A stretch of DNA of 63,802 bases from BOKV01 sp041739225. GTDB lineage: Bacteria; Pseudomonadota; Alphaproteobacteria; Rhizobiales; Rhizobiaceae. Below the pieces are notes generated by a model. It searched no databases. It had not been told where the DNA came from and saw only the letters and a program-made list of their open reading frames with translations. Location of the stretch: positions 1 through 63,802 of the forward strand of contig JBGSOG010000008.1 of the NCBI GenBank assembly GCA_041739225.1. The letters run 5' to 3'. Below are positions 18,288 to 26,996 of this stretch, in pieces. The position numbers and the translations under genes were made by a program. Numbering within the stretch: position 1 is the first letter of the stretch; each line of letters starts with the position of its first letter.

Positions 18288-18626
18288 CAAGACCTCCCGG
18301 AAATGAAGATTGCAAAAAGCGATCAAGCAGGACGCATCGACCGCGAACGGTTTGGCAGCTGTACGATACCCCTCGTTGTGCAATGCGGCGGGACAGCCTC
18401 TTCCGCCACATGTCCTTCATGATCGCAACACAGTCGTTTCGCGAGGTCAACACCTGCTTTTGGCAATTGACGCCCTTAAGACACTTCATGCCGTTTTGTT
18501 GCTGTGCAAGTGTCACTTCATGACAGCCAACGACAACCGCGTCGTTCCCGGACCTTCGCAATTGCCCTGCAAGCTGTCAATTTCACGATCAACCATCGTA
18601 TGGCCACAAGCATCCAGAGACTCAAA
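18288..18626. promoter_or_regulatory. Divergent control region with the repeated AAGTGTCACTT palindrome
   Basis: This 339-bp region separates the peptide ABC operon (minus) from the Rieske oxygenase (plus) and holds no credible gene. At 18508-18518 is AAGTGTCACTT, identical to the site at 6606. It overlaps a second repeat, TGTCA-N5-TGACA (18511-18525). The sites lie about 110 bp before the oxygenase start and about 220 bp before the ABC start. I infer an operator for the oxygenase or for both units. Confidence 0.45.
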
Positions 18627-19808
18627 ATGAGCATACATCCGGCAACAAACACAAATGACAGGCCAAAAAGTGCATTGCATCATGCTGCAGCGCACATTTC
18701 ACAGGCGACAGGATTGCCAAACTGGCTCTATGCCGACCCCACTGCATTGAGCCATGAAAAGCAGGCGATTTTTGCTCCCGGTTGGGCAGGAATAGGCTTT
18801 GTCAAAGACGTAATTGCCAATGGCGCCGTCAAGCCTGTCACATTTCTGGGCGAGCCACTGCTTCTGGTTCGCGATAGGGATGGCGACGTGCGGGTTTTCC
18901 AAAACATATGCCGCCATCGCGGGGTCGTCCTGGTTGGCGAACCTGCATCAACCACCGGTCTTTTGCGTTGCCCATACCATGCCTGGTGCTACAACCTCAA
19001 AGGTGAGTTGCGACAAACCCCGCATGTTGGTGGACCTGGCATTCACGAACATGAATCCATCGACAAATCGAAGCTCGGCCTGATCGAAATCCGCAGCCAT
19101 GTTTTTCTTGGCGTTGTTTTTGTCAACCTCTCGGGAGAAGCTGCACCTTTCGAAGAGTATTTTGCGACAATGTTGGAACGCTGGAAGGACTATGACAAGC
19201 CGCTTCATTTTGGCGGCGAAGAGTCAGCCTTCACCATCGATGTGGCGACAAACTGGAAACTGGCGGTCGAGAATTATTGCGAGAGCTATCATTTGCCGTT
19301 CATTCATCCGGGTCTCAACAGCTATTCGCGGCTGGAAGATCATGAAAACATTCTTGGCAACGGACCATGGGCCGGACAGCTGACCCGCGTGTACAATGCA
19401 CAGTTGGATGCGGACGGCCGCAGCTTTGAAAAATTTGCGGATCTGCCGGCGCGCTGGGACAGCAATGCCGAATATCTGGCGGTCTATCCCAATGTGCTTC
19501 TCGGTGTGCACAAGGACCATGTCTTTGCCATGCTGCTGGAACCTGTGGATGAAGGGCATACCCGCGAGCATGTCGCGCTGTATTATTCTTCGCAAAACAT
19601 GACCGGTACTCAGTGGAAAGACATGCGCACAAAGAATGCCGACCTTTGGAAAGGTGTTTTCCTTGAAGATGTGTTCGTCGTGGAAAGCATGCAGAAAGGC
19701 CGCAAGGCATCGGCATTTGATGGCGGGCACTTTTCTCCGGTAATGGATGAATCCACCCATCATTTCCACCAATGGGTGGCCAACCGTTTTCTGAATACGA
19801 AAAATTGA
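18627..19808 (+). CDS. Rieske non-heme iron oxygenase, alpha subunit (quaternary-amine monooxygenase/demethylase-like)
   Basis: About 393 residues from the ATG at 18627. The [2Fe-2S] ligands are Cys95 and His97 (ICRHRG) and Cys115 and His118 (LLRCPYHAWCYNLKG). The catalytic domain supplies His222 and His227 (ENYCESYHLPFIHPG) for mononuclear iron. Length and motifs fit the family of choline monooxygenase, GbcA, stachydrine demethylase and carnitine oxygenase. A methylated quaternary amine is therefore the likeliest substrate, supported by the GlxA/AraC gene directly downstream. No reductase is encoded next to it, so electrons must come from a partner elsewhere. Confidence 0.85.
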   Translation: MSIHPATNTNDRPKSALHHAAAHISQATGLPNWLYADPTALSHEKQAIFAPGWAGIGFVKDVIANGAVKPVTFLGEPLLLVRDRDGDVRVFQNICRHRGVVLVGEPASTTGLLRCPYHAWCYNLKGELRQTPHVGGPGIHEHESIDKSKLGLIEIRSHVFLGVVFVNLSGEAAPFEEYFATMLERWKDYDKPLHFGGEESAFTIDVATNWKLAVENYCESYHLPFIHPGLNSYSRLEDHENILGNGPWAGQLTRVYNAQLDADGRSFEKFADLPARWDSNAEYLAVYPNVLLGVHKDHVFAMLLEPVDEGHTREHVALYYSSQNMTGTQWKDMRTKNADLWKGVFLEDVFVVESMQKGRKASAFDGGHFSPVMDESTHHFHQWVANRFLNTKN

Positions 19809-19876
19809 GCGTCTTGGCATTGCGGGCCTGCACGTGTTAACGCACTGGCCTGAAGCCTCAAAGCAAAGAAAACATC

Positions 19877-20836
19877 GTGCTTCTGCCAGTGACACCTATT
19901 CACATGACATTCTTGCTGGTCGAGGAGTTTTCGGCCATGTGCCTGATGTCCGCTATCGAGGGGTTGCGGGCAGCCAACTACGTATTGGGCAGGCAGGCCT
20001 ACACGTGGATGCTGGTTTCCCACGATGGCAAGCCGGTAAAGGCGTCCAATGGCATCGTGATGGCGGTGGAAGCAGAAATTGGTCAGGACTTTCGGACAGA
20101 TTTCCTGTTTGTGGTTTCCAGCTTCATCAACAACCCGCCCTACCGCTCAAAACTGCATTCACGGCTTCGCCACTTTGGTCGCGCCGGAACCAAGCTGGGG
20201 GCGATCTCTTGCGGCACATTCATCCTTGCGCGCGCCGGTCTGCTCAACAATGCCAAATGCACGCTTCACTGGGAGTACCAGCCAGCTTTTGCTGAAGAAT
20301 TCCCGGACATCGACATGGTCACCGACCTCTTTGTTATCGACAAGGAACGCTACACATCGTCCGGTGGCATCGCCAGCATGGAACTGGTGTTGCAGGTTAT
20401 TACCAACCAGCATGGCGAACAGGTGGCGCGAAAGGTCGGCAACAATTTCCAGCTTGACCGCATTCGCAATTCCGGGGTTTCCCAGCGCTCCGGCGGGGTG
20501 GCGCGCATGGACACCATGCCACCGGCTGTGCAGGAATCAGTGCGCATGATGCTGGCCAATGTGGAGCAGCCCCTGTCCAATGTAGACATTGCCCACCACA
20601 TCAACACCTCGGTGCGAAACCTCGAGCGCATGTTCAAGCGCAATCTCAAGGCATCCCCGGCAAAATACTATGTTGCCCTGCGGCTCGAAAAAGCCCGTGA
20701 ACTGCTGCTGCACACCAATTTGCCGACGCTGGAAGTGGCGCTGCAATGCGGCTTTTCATCCAGTTCCTACTTCGCCCGCTGTTTCCTTCGCGAGTTTGGC
20801 CACCGGCCGTCTGAAGTGCGCCGCATCAAGGCCTGA
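19877..20836 (+). CDS. GlxA-family transcriptional regulator (DJ-1/PfpI domain plus AraC HTH)
   Basis: A 319-residue activator. Residues 8-185 form a class I glutamine-amidotransferase-like sensor domain (FSAMCLMSAIEGLRAANYVL; the nucleophile-elbow-like GAISCGTFILARAGLL). Residues about 215-315 form two AraC helix-turn-helix motifs (IAHHINTSVRNLERMFKRNL; TLEVALQCGFSSSSYFARCF). GbdR and CdhR, which control glycine-betaine and carnitine catabolism, have this layout. Its position 68 bp behind the Rieske gene suggests it regulates that gene in response to a quaternary amine. A GTG at 19877 is used; ATG at 19904 is the alternative. Confidence 0.9.
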   Translation: MLLPVTPIHMTFLLVEEFSAMCLMSAIEGLRAANYVLGRQAYTWMLVSHDGKPVKASNGIVMAVEAEIGQDFRTDFLFVVSSFINNPPYRSKLHSRLRHFGRAGTKLGAISCGTFILARAGLLNNAKCTLHWEYQPAFAEEFPDIDMVTDLFVIDKERYTSSGGIASMELVLQVITNQHGEQVARKVGNNFQLDRIRNSGVSQRSGGVARMDTMPPAVQESVRMMLANVEQPLSNVDIAHHINTSVRNLERMFKRNLKASPAKYYVALRLEKARELLLHTNLPTLEVALQCGFSSSSYFARCFLREFGHRPSEVRRIKA

Positions 20837-20842
20837 ATTGCT

Positions 20843-21457
20843 TCAGCCCTTGGGGGCGCTGGCAACCCAGGACGGGCGTTTGGCAAATTCATCATACCAT
20901 TTGGCAAGGCCCGGCCGGCTGGCACGCCAGTTGTCATCGGCAAACCGGAAATCCAGATAGCCAAGTGCTGACGCTGCAGCAAGATGGCCTTGTGTCAGCG
21001 GCCCGGCCAAAAACGTGAGCCAATCCTTTTCCATGCTGTCAACACCGGCCCGGACTTTGGTCATTTGTCCTTCGATCCAGCCTTTCCAGCGAAGCTCTTC
21101 GGGCCGTACCGCCAGTTCATATCGCACGAGCACTGCGGCATCCATGATCGCATCGCCGAGGGCTTCCAGCGTCATTGAACGAAACCTGTCCGGGGCCATG
21201 GCCGGTGTCAGGGATTTGCCCGGGTTGAGGCTGTCCAGAAACGCGCAAATGACCCGGCTGTCAAAAAGCACCTGCCCGTCATCGAGCACCATTGCGGGTA
21301 TCTTGCCAACAGGGTTGTCAGCCGCAAGCCCCGCGTGGCGGTCAACCGGCGAGGTGCTGGCAGTGACGATCTCGATGCGATCCATCACTCCAAGCTCGTG
21401 TGCCGCGGCAATGACCTTGCGAACGAATGGTGATGTCGGCGAATACCAAAGTTTCAT
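20843..21457 (-). CDS. Glutathione S-transferase family protein
   Basis: A 204-residue cytosolic protein from the ATG at 21457, with GGAAA just upstream. The thioredoxin-like N-terminal domain starts MKLWYSPTSPFVRKV, with a Ser or Thr in the active-site turn, then NPVGKIPAMVLDDG (cis-Pro loop) and FDSRVICAFLD (glutathione-binding Ser). The helical C-terminal domain ends WYDEFAKRPSWVASAPKG. It converges on the GlxA regulator with a 6-bp gap. The substrate is unknown. Confidence 0.9.
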   Translation of the reverse strand: MKLWYSPTSPFVRKVIAAAHELGVMDRIEIVTASTSPVDRHAGLAADNPVGKIPAMVLDDGQVLFDSRVICAFLDSLNPGKSLTPAMAPDRFRSMTLEALGDAIMDAAVLVRYELAVRPEELRWKGWIEGQMTKVRAGVDSMEKDWLTFLAGPLTQGHLAAASALGYLDFRFADDNWRASRPGLAKWYDEFAKRPSWVASAPKG

Positions 21458-21721
21458 GGGAGTTTCCGGATGGAGAAAAATTGCTGCCGTGAAGCTGACG
21501 CAAATTCGGCCCGTCGGCAACCCGGTTGGCAAGTATTTCTCCCATACCGCAGGCCAAGGGCAGTTGCATGGTTCTGGGGGAACAATGCAGCGCCCTTACC
21601 GGTGTGGGGTCCGGAGCCTGCGGCGGGGCCGGAGGTTTGGTTAGGGGCCCGGCCCGCATTCAGGTTTACGCTACGGACACCAAGGCCCGATTAAGGCGAT
21701 CGCTAAACAAAGAATAAAATC

Positions 21722-22537
21722 CTAGGCATGATTTTGGGGTGGCAGCCGTGCCAAGAACTTGCGCACTGCTGCGTTGAATTCACGCGGTTTTTCGGTGTGG
21801 ATGGTGTGGCCGGTCTTGGGCAGTACCTGGGTTTCGACCTGCTTGAGCATTGCCGCCAGTGCCAAGCCGTTGCGGCTGGGTGTCATTCGGTCGTATTCGC
21901 CGAACACGCACAATGACGGCCCGTCAAATCCTCGGGCCGCTTCTTCGCCCTTGTCATAAACCGCGCAGGCACTCAAGCCGTCTGCAAGTGCTGTCGGCTT
22001 GTTCATGCGCATGACGGCGATCCCGTAAGCCGTGTGGTTGGCGCCCGGCCAGGTGTTTTCCGCCATGTGGGCAGCCGGACCATAACCCCACGAATTCATG
22101 CTGCGATAAGCCGTTTCGCGATCGCCATATCCCAGCGAAACCAGTTGCGGGTTCACCGCAATGCTTGCCGATGCACCAACAAAAATCAGGGCTCGAACCC
22201 GGTCGGGGGCGATGCGGGCCAATTCAAGCGCAATGAGGCCTCCCATCGAATGCCCGCAAACCACGGCTTCACCGGCCCCGCATTCGTCCATGACTGCCAA
22301 CACGAAAGCTGCCATTTCACCGATATCCTTGAGCGGCGCACCTTCCGAAAAACCATGCCCTGGCATGTCCGCGGCAATCACGTTCCAGCCGTCATTGGCC
22401 AGCGCCCGGGTCTGCAGCACCCAGAACAAATGGCTGCCCCCTGCCCCGTGCAAGAAAACAACGAAAGGCTTGCCTTTTTCGTGCGCACGTCCGCCTGTGG
22501 CACAGTGGATGGAATTGCCGCCTACCATGGCTTTCAT
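21722..22537 (-). CDS. Alpha/beta-fold hydrolase
   Basis: A 271-residue hydrolase. The oxyanion segment VVFLHGAGGSHLFW, the nucleophile elbow GHSMGG (Ser near 96), the acid in FGEYDRMTPSRNG and the catalytic His in KTGHTIHTEKP complete the triad. The start overlaps the metY stop by ATGA, so the two are cotranscribed and probably translationally coupled. A role in thioester or ester hydrolysis linked to MetY is possible but not shown. Confidence 0.88.
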   Translation of the reverse strand: MKAMVGGNSIHCATGGRAHEKGKPFVVFLHGAGGSHLFWVLQTRALANDGWNVIAADMPGHGFSEGAPLKDIGEMAAFVLAVMDECGAGEAVVCGHSMGGLIALELARIAPDRVRALIFVGASASIAVNPQLVSLGYGDRETAYRSMNSWGYGPAAHMAENTWPGANHTAYGIAVMRMNKPTALADGLSACAVYDKGEEAARGFDGPSLCVFGEYDRMTPSRNGLALAAMLKQVETQVLPKTGHTIHTEKPREFNAAVRKFLARLPPQNHA

Positions 22538-23838
22538 CTTGAGCCACCTGCCTTGCGAAGGGCGTTTTTCAAGGCCCTGTCAAAATCGGTTTTCAGATCT
22601 TCAATGGCTTCAAGGCCGACCGAAAGCCGGATCATGTCTTCCGACAACCCGCCAGCCACCATGTCCTGCGCCGATATGTGCGAGTGCGTGGTGGAAGCCG
22701 GGTGAATGACCAGCGTCTTGGCATCGCCGACATTGGCAAGGTGTGAGGCGACCTGCACGCCCTCAATGAAGGCCTGTCCCGCAGCCCGCCCGCCTTTGAC
22801 GCCAAAGGCGATGATGGAACCCGCCCCTCTAGTCAAAAGACGCGCAGCAGTTTCATGGTCCGGATGGTCCGCCAACGAAGGGTGGCGTACCCACGCGACA
22901 GCCTCGTGCGCCAACAGAAAATCCAGCATTGCCATGGTATTTTGCATGTGCCGCTCCATCCGCAAAGGCAGGGTTTCGATGCCTTGCAGCAGCAAGAAGG
23001 CGGTCATGGGCGACATGGCCGGGCCGAAATTGTACATCGCCTCGGCACGGATGCGGCTTGAAAGCGCAATCGGCCCGAACTCCTCCCAAAACACCAGGCC
23101 ATTGAGCGCATAAAAAGGCTGCGTCATTGTTGGCCAACGCCCACTTTGTCCCCAGTCGAAATTGCCGCCTTCCACCACCGCGCCGCCCAGCGCCACGCCG
23201 TGACCGCCCATCCATTTGGTCAGCGAATGGATGACCACATTGACCCCGTGCTCAAACGGCTTGAACAGGAAGGGCGTGCAAAAAGTTGCGTCCATCACCA
23301 GCGGCAGGCCGGCTTCCCGTGCAATTTGCGCAACTGCATCGACGTCAAGCACATCCAGCGACGGGTTGCCGATCATCTCGCAGAAAATGAATTTCGTATT
23401 GGGCCGGATCGCGGCTTTCAAACCCTCATGGTCGCGTCCATGCACGAAGCTGGTCTCAATCCCGAAACGCGGCAGTGTGTTTTTCAGCAGATTGATGTTG
23501 GCGCCATAAAGCTGTGCGGTCGAAACGATATGATCACCTGCGCTTGCCAGCATGGTCGCCACGCAATGCAGCGCTGCCATCCCGGACGCAGTGGCAACAC
23601 AGGCTGTGCCGCCTTCCATCGCGGCAACACGCTGTTCCAGCACGGCAACGGTCGGGTTTGAGATACGCGAATAAAGGTGCCCGCCATCTTCCATGTTGTA
23701 AAGCGCAGCTGCGTGGCGTGCATCGCGAAACACATAGGATGTGGTCAGGTGAACAGGGACAGCGCGCGATCCATGTTCAACGTCGGGGATATGGCCGGCA
23801 TGCAGCGCCAGCGTCTCAAGCTCATGAAACAACGACAT
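22534..23838 (-). CDS. metY: O-acetylhomoserine aminocarboxypropyltransferase (Cys/Met metabolism PLP enzyme)
   Basis: A 434-residue PLP enzyme of trans-sulfuration. It makes homocysteine from O-acetylhomoserine and sulfide, or methionine from methanethiol. Family landmarks are PVHLTTSYVFRDARHAAAL, the substrate-binding YSRISNPTVAVLE, and the PLP lysine in VVIHSLTKWMGGHG. Length fits MetY rather than the shorter MetB or MetZ. I used the ATG at 23838, where family members begin (MSLFHELETLALHAGH); an in-frame ATG at 23883 adds an atypical extension and lies in the overlapping upstream gene. No SAM-type riboswitch is visible upstream. Confidence 0.9.
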   Translation of the reverse strand: MSLFHELETLALHAGHIPDVEHGSRAVPVHLTTSYVFRDARHAAALYNMEDGGHLYSRISNPTVAVLEQRVAAMEGGTACVATASGMAALHCVATMLASAGDHIVSTAQLYGANINLLKNTLPRFGIETSFVHGRDHEGLKAAIRPNTKFIFCEMIGNPSLDVLDVDAVAQIAREAGLPLVMDATFCTPFLFKPFEHGVNVVIHSLTKWMGGHGVALGGAVVEGGNFDWGQSGRWPTMTQPFYALNGLVFWEEFGPIALSSRIRAEAMYNFGPAMSPMTAFLLLQGIETLPLRMERHMQNTMAMLDFLLAHEAVAWVRHPSLADHPDHETAARLLTRGAGSIIAFGVKGGRAAGQAFIEGVQVASHLANVGDAKTLVIHPASTTHSHISAQDMVAGGLSEDMIRLSVGLEAIEDLKTDFDRALKNALRKAGGSR

Positions 23839-24193
23839 TTTTCTGACAAAAATTCCCTTTGATGACGGTAACCGGCAACACATACTGACCGTCTAGGCTG
23901 CGATAAATGATATCAGGATAGGTTCCGCTGATCGTGCACCCGGCAAGGCCGCAACGGCCGGAGCTGATGTAAAGTTTTCCGTTGACGGCCCATGTGCCGG
24001 AAGTCATGTCGCCGGACAGGTCTACCGTTGTTGTCTTGCCCCGCGGGTCATAAAACAGGCATCCGAAAGTAGGACTGACAATTGAGTTGCCGCTCAGCAT
24101 TTGCCTGATTTGTCCACCGTCGAGATCACTCGCAAGCGTGGCGTCAACCCGGAATGCCAAGAGCAGAAAAAGGGCCGGGAGGACGCGTTTCAA
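23822..24193 (-). CDS. Small secreted protein, DUF995-like
   Basis: About 123 residues from a TTG at 24193 that has GGAG eight bases upstream. An earlier ATG at 24244 in the same frame gives a less typical signal. LKRVLPALFLLLAFRVDATLA is a signal peptide, so the mature protein is periplasmic or secreted. The body (GQIRQMLSGNSIV; GTWAVNGKLYISSGRCGLAG) has the pattern of rhizobial DUF995 proteins: a short beta-rich domain with paired cysteines. Its 3' end overlaps the metY start by 17 bp. The function is unknown. Confidence 0.65.
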   Translation of the reverse strand: MKRVLPALFLLLAFRVDATLASDLDGGQIRQMLSGNSIVSPTFGCLFYDPRGKTTTVDLSGDMTSGTWAVNGKLYISSGRCGLAGCTISGTYPDIIYRSLDGQYVLPVTVIKGNFCQKNVVVS

Positions 24194-24517
24194 ATGCAGG
24201 TCTCCACTCTCCACGCCATTGCGGCTAACTGACAACGACGCCAAATGAACAGCTATTCAACGCTGGATGCAAGCCCTGCAATCTTGAAGTGGCTGCCTGC
24301 ACATTGCCGCAGGAAAGCCGAAATCCGTCCCTTTCAGTGCCTGAATTGACCGGCACGATCCATTCCGTGCCAAGATCCCGGCACCCCGGTTGGAGAGCTT
24401 CTCTTCCACCGGCGGCAAATGGAGAATATCCGGTTTCCCCAGACCGATGACTTGCCATTTGCCTTGCAGCTGGCGGAACCGGGCGGAACGTTCCGCCGGC
24501 TGCAAACCTGCGGTGCT
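24194..24517. other. Non-coding stretch with a 16-bp perfect palindrome
   Basis: No convincing gene is visible between the DUF995-like gene and the creatininase-like gene, both on the minus strand. The only clear structure is GGCGGAACGTTCCGCC at 24482-24497, 20 bp past the creatininase stop. With no loop and no T-run it is a poor terminator and could be a protein-binding site. Confidence 0.4.
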
Positions 24518-25321
24518 TTAGTGCCGATCGTTGATCCAGTCTTTCAGGCTTGCCCTCGAAATCTCGGCCAGCAACCGGGCAAAGCCGGCTGCCTGATGCC
24601 GGGCGGTCGCCTCGCCCTTTTGCGGATTTGCCTGCGCAGCCTCACCAACCACCCCCTCGGCATTGAGATCGCGGGCGATCCAGGCATAGGCGTGGGTTCC
24701 GGTTGGTGCCAGCAGCGAGAATTCTTCCCGCGCTTCTTGAACCTTTGAATGGAAGTTCTGCGCCTTGCCCATGTCAACCAATTGCGGACAGAAATGCAGC
24801 ATCAGCGATGTCTCGACATCTCCTCCATGAATGCCGAAGCCTTGTTCGATTTCACCGTACAAGCCTTCCGGCAAACCGAAACGCATCCACGAGGTTTTGA
24901 CCGCCATCATCGAACACTCGACCCGAAGCTCGCGCGCGACGATGCCCATGATTTCCTCGTTGCCACCATGCGAATTGAGAAAAACCAGCTTTCTCACCCC
25001 TGCCCGCGCAACCGAACGTCCAATTTCGGTCCAGTTTGAAATCAAGGCTGCGGCCGGAATAGTCAGCGTTCCAGGCTGATAAACGTGTTCGTTGGATTTT
25101 CCGATTGGCTGTACCGGAAGGAAGCGCACGTCCATTTCAGCAGGCAGCATCGGAAACAGCGTTGAAAGCATGCCGTTCATGATCGAGAAATCGGTAGATA
25201 CCGGCAAATGCGGCCCGTGCTGCTCAATGGCCGCGACCGGTAGCACTGCAATTGTTGTTTCCGGGTCAATGGTTTCGAATTCGCGGGCGGTGTAATCGCC
25301 CCACCAGAATTTGCCTGCCAT
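24518..25321 (-). CDS. Creatininase-family amidohydrolase
   Basis: A 267-residue metal-dependent hydrolase. Ligands of the di-metal site appear in AIEQHGPHLPVSTD (Glu, His, Asp), the NSHGGNEE motif near residue 118, and GIHGGDVETS. The family includes creatininase, mycofactocin and FAPy-deformylase-like amidases that open cyclic or formyl amides. The ATG at 25321 has AAGGA eight bases upstream. It follows the RidA gene by 18 bp in one operon, divergent from the ABC/amidohydrolase operon. Creatinine itself is only one possible substrate. Confidence 0.88.
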   Translation of the reverse strand: MAGKFWWGDYTAREFETIDPETTIAVLPVAAIEQHGPHLPVSTDFSIMNGMLSTLFPMLPAEMDVRFLPVQPIGKSNEHVYQPGTLTIPAAALISNWTEIGRSVARAGVRKLVFLNSHGGNEEIMGIVARELRVECSMMAVKTSWMRFGLPEGLYGEIEQGFGIHGGDVETSLMLHFCPQLVDMGKAQNFHSKVQEAREEFSLLAPTGTHAYAWIARDLNAEGVVGEAAQANPQKGEATARHQAAGFARLLAEISRASLKDWINDRH

Positions 25322-25339
25322 CAACGCGATCCTTCCTGC

Positions 25340-25729
25340 TCAATCAATTTTGGCCGCCACAGCCTCTATTTCCACGGTGAATTCCGCCCGGGTGAAGCCT
25401 GAAACGATCATCAAGGTCGAAGCCGGAGCCGGATCGGCAAAAAGGCTGTTTCGCACATCCATGTAGGCCTGCATGTGTTCCCGGGCCGTCACATAAGCGT
25501 TTATCCGCACGATGTCACGCAGCGACATGCCTGCCTCTTTTAGCACCGCTTGTATATTTTCAAAGCACAGGCGAGCCTGGCCGGCGGTATCGGGCGGGAT
25601 AAAATCATCTGCCGAGATTCCCAACTGTCCGGAACAAAATACCAGTCGCGCACCAACCGGAACCTCCACTCCATGGCTGTAGCGGGCGAATGGCGCGCGG
25701 ACGGTCTGCGGCGAAAGTTTCCGATTCAT
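25340..25729 (-). CDS. RidA/YjgF-family protein
   Basis: A 129-residue protein from the ATG at 25729, which has AGGAG seven bases upstream. It shows the trimeric RidA fold: VFCSGQLGISADDFIPPDTAG, FENIQAVLKEAGMSLRDIVR, and the Arg-bearing SGFTRAEFTVEIEAVA. RidA proteins hydrolyse reactive imines or enamines; pathway-specific members such as RutC act in nitrogen-heterocycle breakdown. It is the promoter-proximal gene of a two-gene operon with the creatininase-like gene. Confidence 0.88.
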   Translation of the reverse strand: MNRKLSPQTVRAPFARYSHGVEVPVGARLVFCSGQLGISADDFIPPDTAGQARLCFENIQAVLKEAGMSLRDIVRINAYVTAREHMQAYMDVRNSLFADPAPASTLMIVSGFTRAEFTVEIEAVAAKID

Positions 25730-25976
25730 GGACATGCTCCTTTGGGTGCAGGCTAACCCCGGCAAGGACTTGTGAAAAGCGGCAATGCGTGTATGGAATC
25801 CCGTCAGGCAGGCGCAGGCATTGTGGCGCTCAACGCAGATGCAATGGCATCTCGCTGCCGGTCCGGTGGTTGGAGACCGGACTACCCCAGTTGGCATGGG
25901 CCTTGCTACGAAGAGCAGGGTTATGCACCCAACTCCGGCCCCTCACGGAGCCGCCATCCGTCAAAGGAAAATCAGG

Positions 25977-26978
25977 ATGAAATACGCAAAAATACTTTTC
26001 ATGGCACCCGTTCTTGCGATGGCCGCCGTTCTTCCCGCCCTTGCCGCTGAAAAGGCTACATTTGGCACAAACTGGCTGGCCCAGCCGGAGCATGGCGGAT
26101 TTTACCAGTCGGTTGCAGACGGCACCTATGCTGCATGCGGCCTTGAGGTTTCAATTCTTCCAGGCGGACCGCAGGTCAACAACCGCGCACTGCTTCTGGC
26201 CGGCAAAATCGACTTCAACATGGGCGGCAACATGCTTGAGCCGTTCAACGCGGTGGTCGAAAACATTCCGGTCAAGGTAATTGCGGCCTCGTTCCAGAAG
26301 GAGCCGCAGGTGCTGATCGCGCACCCGGACCAGGGCTTCGAGAAGTTTGAAGACCTGAAGAACGCGGAGCAATACATTCTGGGCGACCAGGGCTTCCAAT
26401 CCTACTTCCAGTGGATGATCGCCGAATTTGGCTTTGATGCAGCCAAGCGCATTCCCTACACCTTCAACCCAGCGCCCTTCATTGCCAACAAGAAATCGGT
26501 TCAGCAGGGCTACATCACGTCCGAGCCATTCGCCATCGAGAAGGAAGGCGGCTTCAAGCCAAAGCTTTTCCTGCTGGCAGATTTCGGCTTTGACACTTAT
26601 TCGACAACCATTGAAGCGATGCAGAAGACCATCGACGAAAAACCCGAAGTGGTGAAATGCTTCGTCGAAGGATCGATCAAGGGTTGGTACAATTACCTGT
26701 ATGGCGACAACTCGGCTGCCAATGCGATGATCAAAAAAGACAATCCCGACATGAGCGACGATCAGATCGCGTTTTCGATCGCCAAGCTCAAGGAGTACGG
26801 CATTGTTGACAGTGGTGACTCCGAAAAAATGGGCATTGGCGCAATGACCGACGAGCGCATGCAGAGCTTCTATGCCAAAATGGTCAAGGCCGGTGTCATG
26901 AAGGAAGGCATCGATATCAAAAAGGCCTATACCCTCGACTTCGTCGGCAAGGGTGTCGGGCTCGAGCTGAAAAAGTAA
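25977..26978 (+). CDS. NMT1/THI5-like ABC substrate-binding protein
   Basis: A 333-residue periplasmic receptor. MKYAKILFMAPVLAMAAVLP and cleavage near ALA-AEKATFG form the signal peptide. NMT1-like features are NWLAQPEHGGFYQSVADGTYA, QVNNRALLLAGKIDFNMGGN and YTFNPAPFIANKKSVQQGYI. Such receptors carry pyrimidine precursors, nitrogen heterocycles, taurine or sulfonates. Downstream genes (amidohydrolase, FAD oxidase) favour a nitrogen-containing ring compound; this is inference. I used the ATG at 25977, with AGGA eight bases upstream. The 247-bp gap before it carries GTCCGGT-N8-ACCGGAC (25861-25882). Confidence 0.88.
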   Translation: MKYAKILFMAPVLAMAAVLPALAAEKATFGTNWLAQPEHGGFYQSVADGTYAACGLEVSILPGGPQVNNRALLLAGKIDFNMGGNMLEPFNAVVENIPVKVIAASFQKEPQVLIAHPDQGFEKFEDLKNAEQYILGDQGFQSYFQWMIAEFGFDAAKRIPYTFNPAPFIANKKSVQQGYITSEPFAIEKEGGFKPKLFLLADFGFDTYSTTIEAMQKTIDEKPEVVKCFVEGSIKGWYNYLYGDNSAANAMIKKDNPDMSDDQIAFSIAKLKEYGIVDSGDSEKMGIGAMTDERMQSFYAKMVKAGVMKEGIDIKKAYTLDFVGKGVGLELKK

Positions 26979-26996
26979 GCAAGACAACAGCCGGAA

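Noticed and set aside
23839..24250. SAM-type riboswitch upstream of metY
   Set aside because: The region is coding sequence of the DUF995-like gene, and no SAM-II-like pairing was found.
24257..24505. An 82-codon minus-strand open frame
   Set aside because: No family, no ribosome site, and cysteine/arginine-rich composition typical of non-coding frames.
25730..25976. TPP or guanidine-II riboswitch upstream of the NMT1/THI5-like receptor
   Set aside because: The conserved TPP elements are absent. Two ACGR-like loops exist, but their stems do not pair convincingly.
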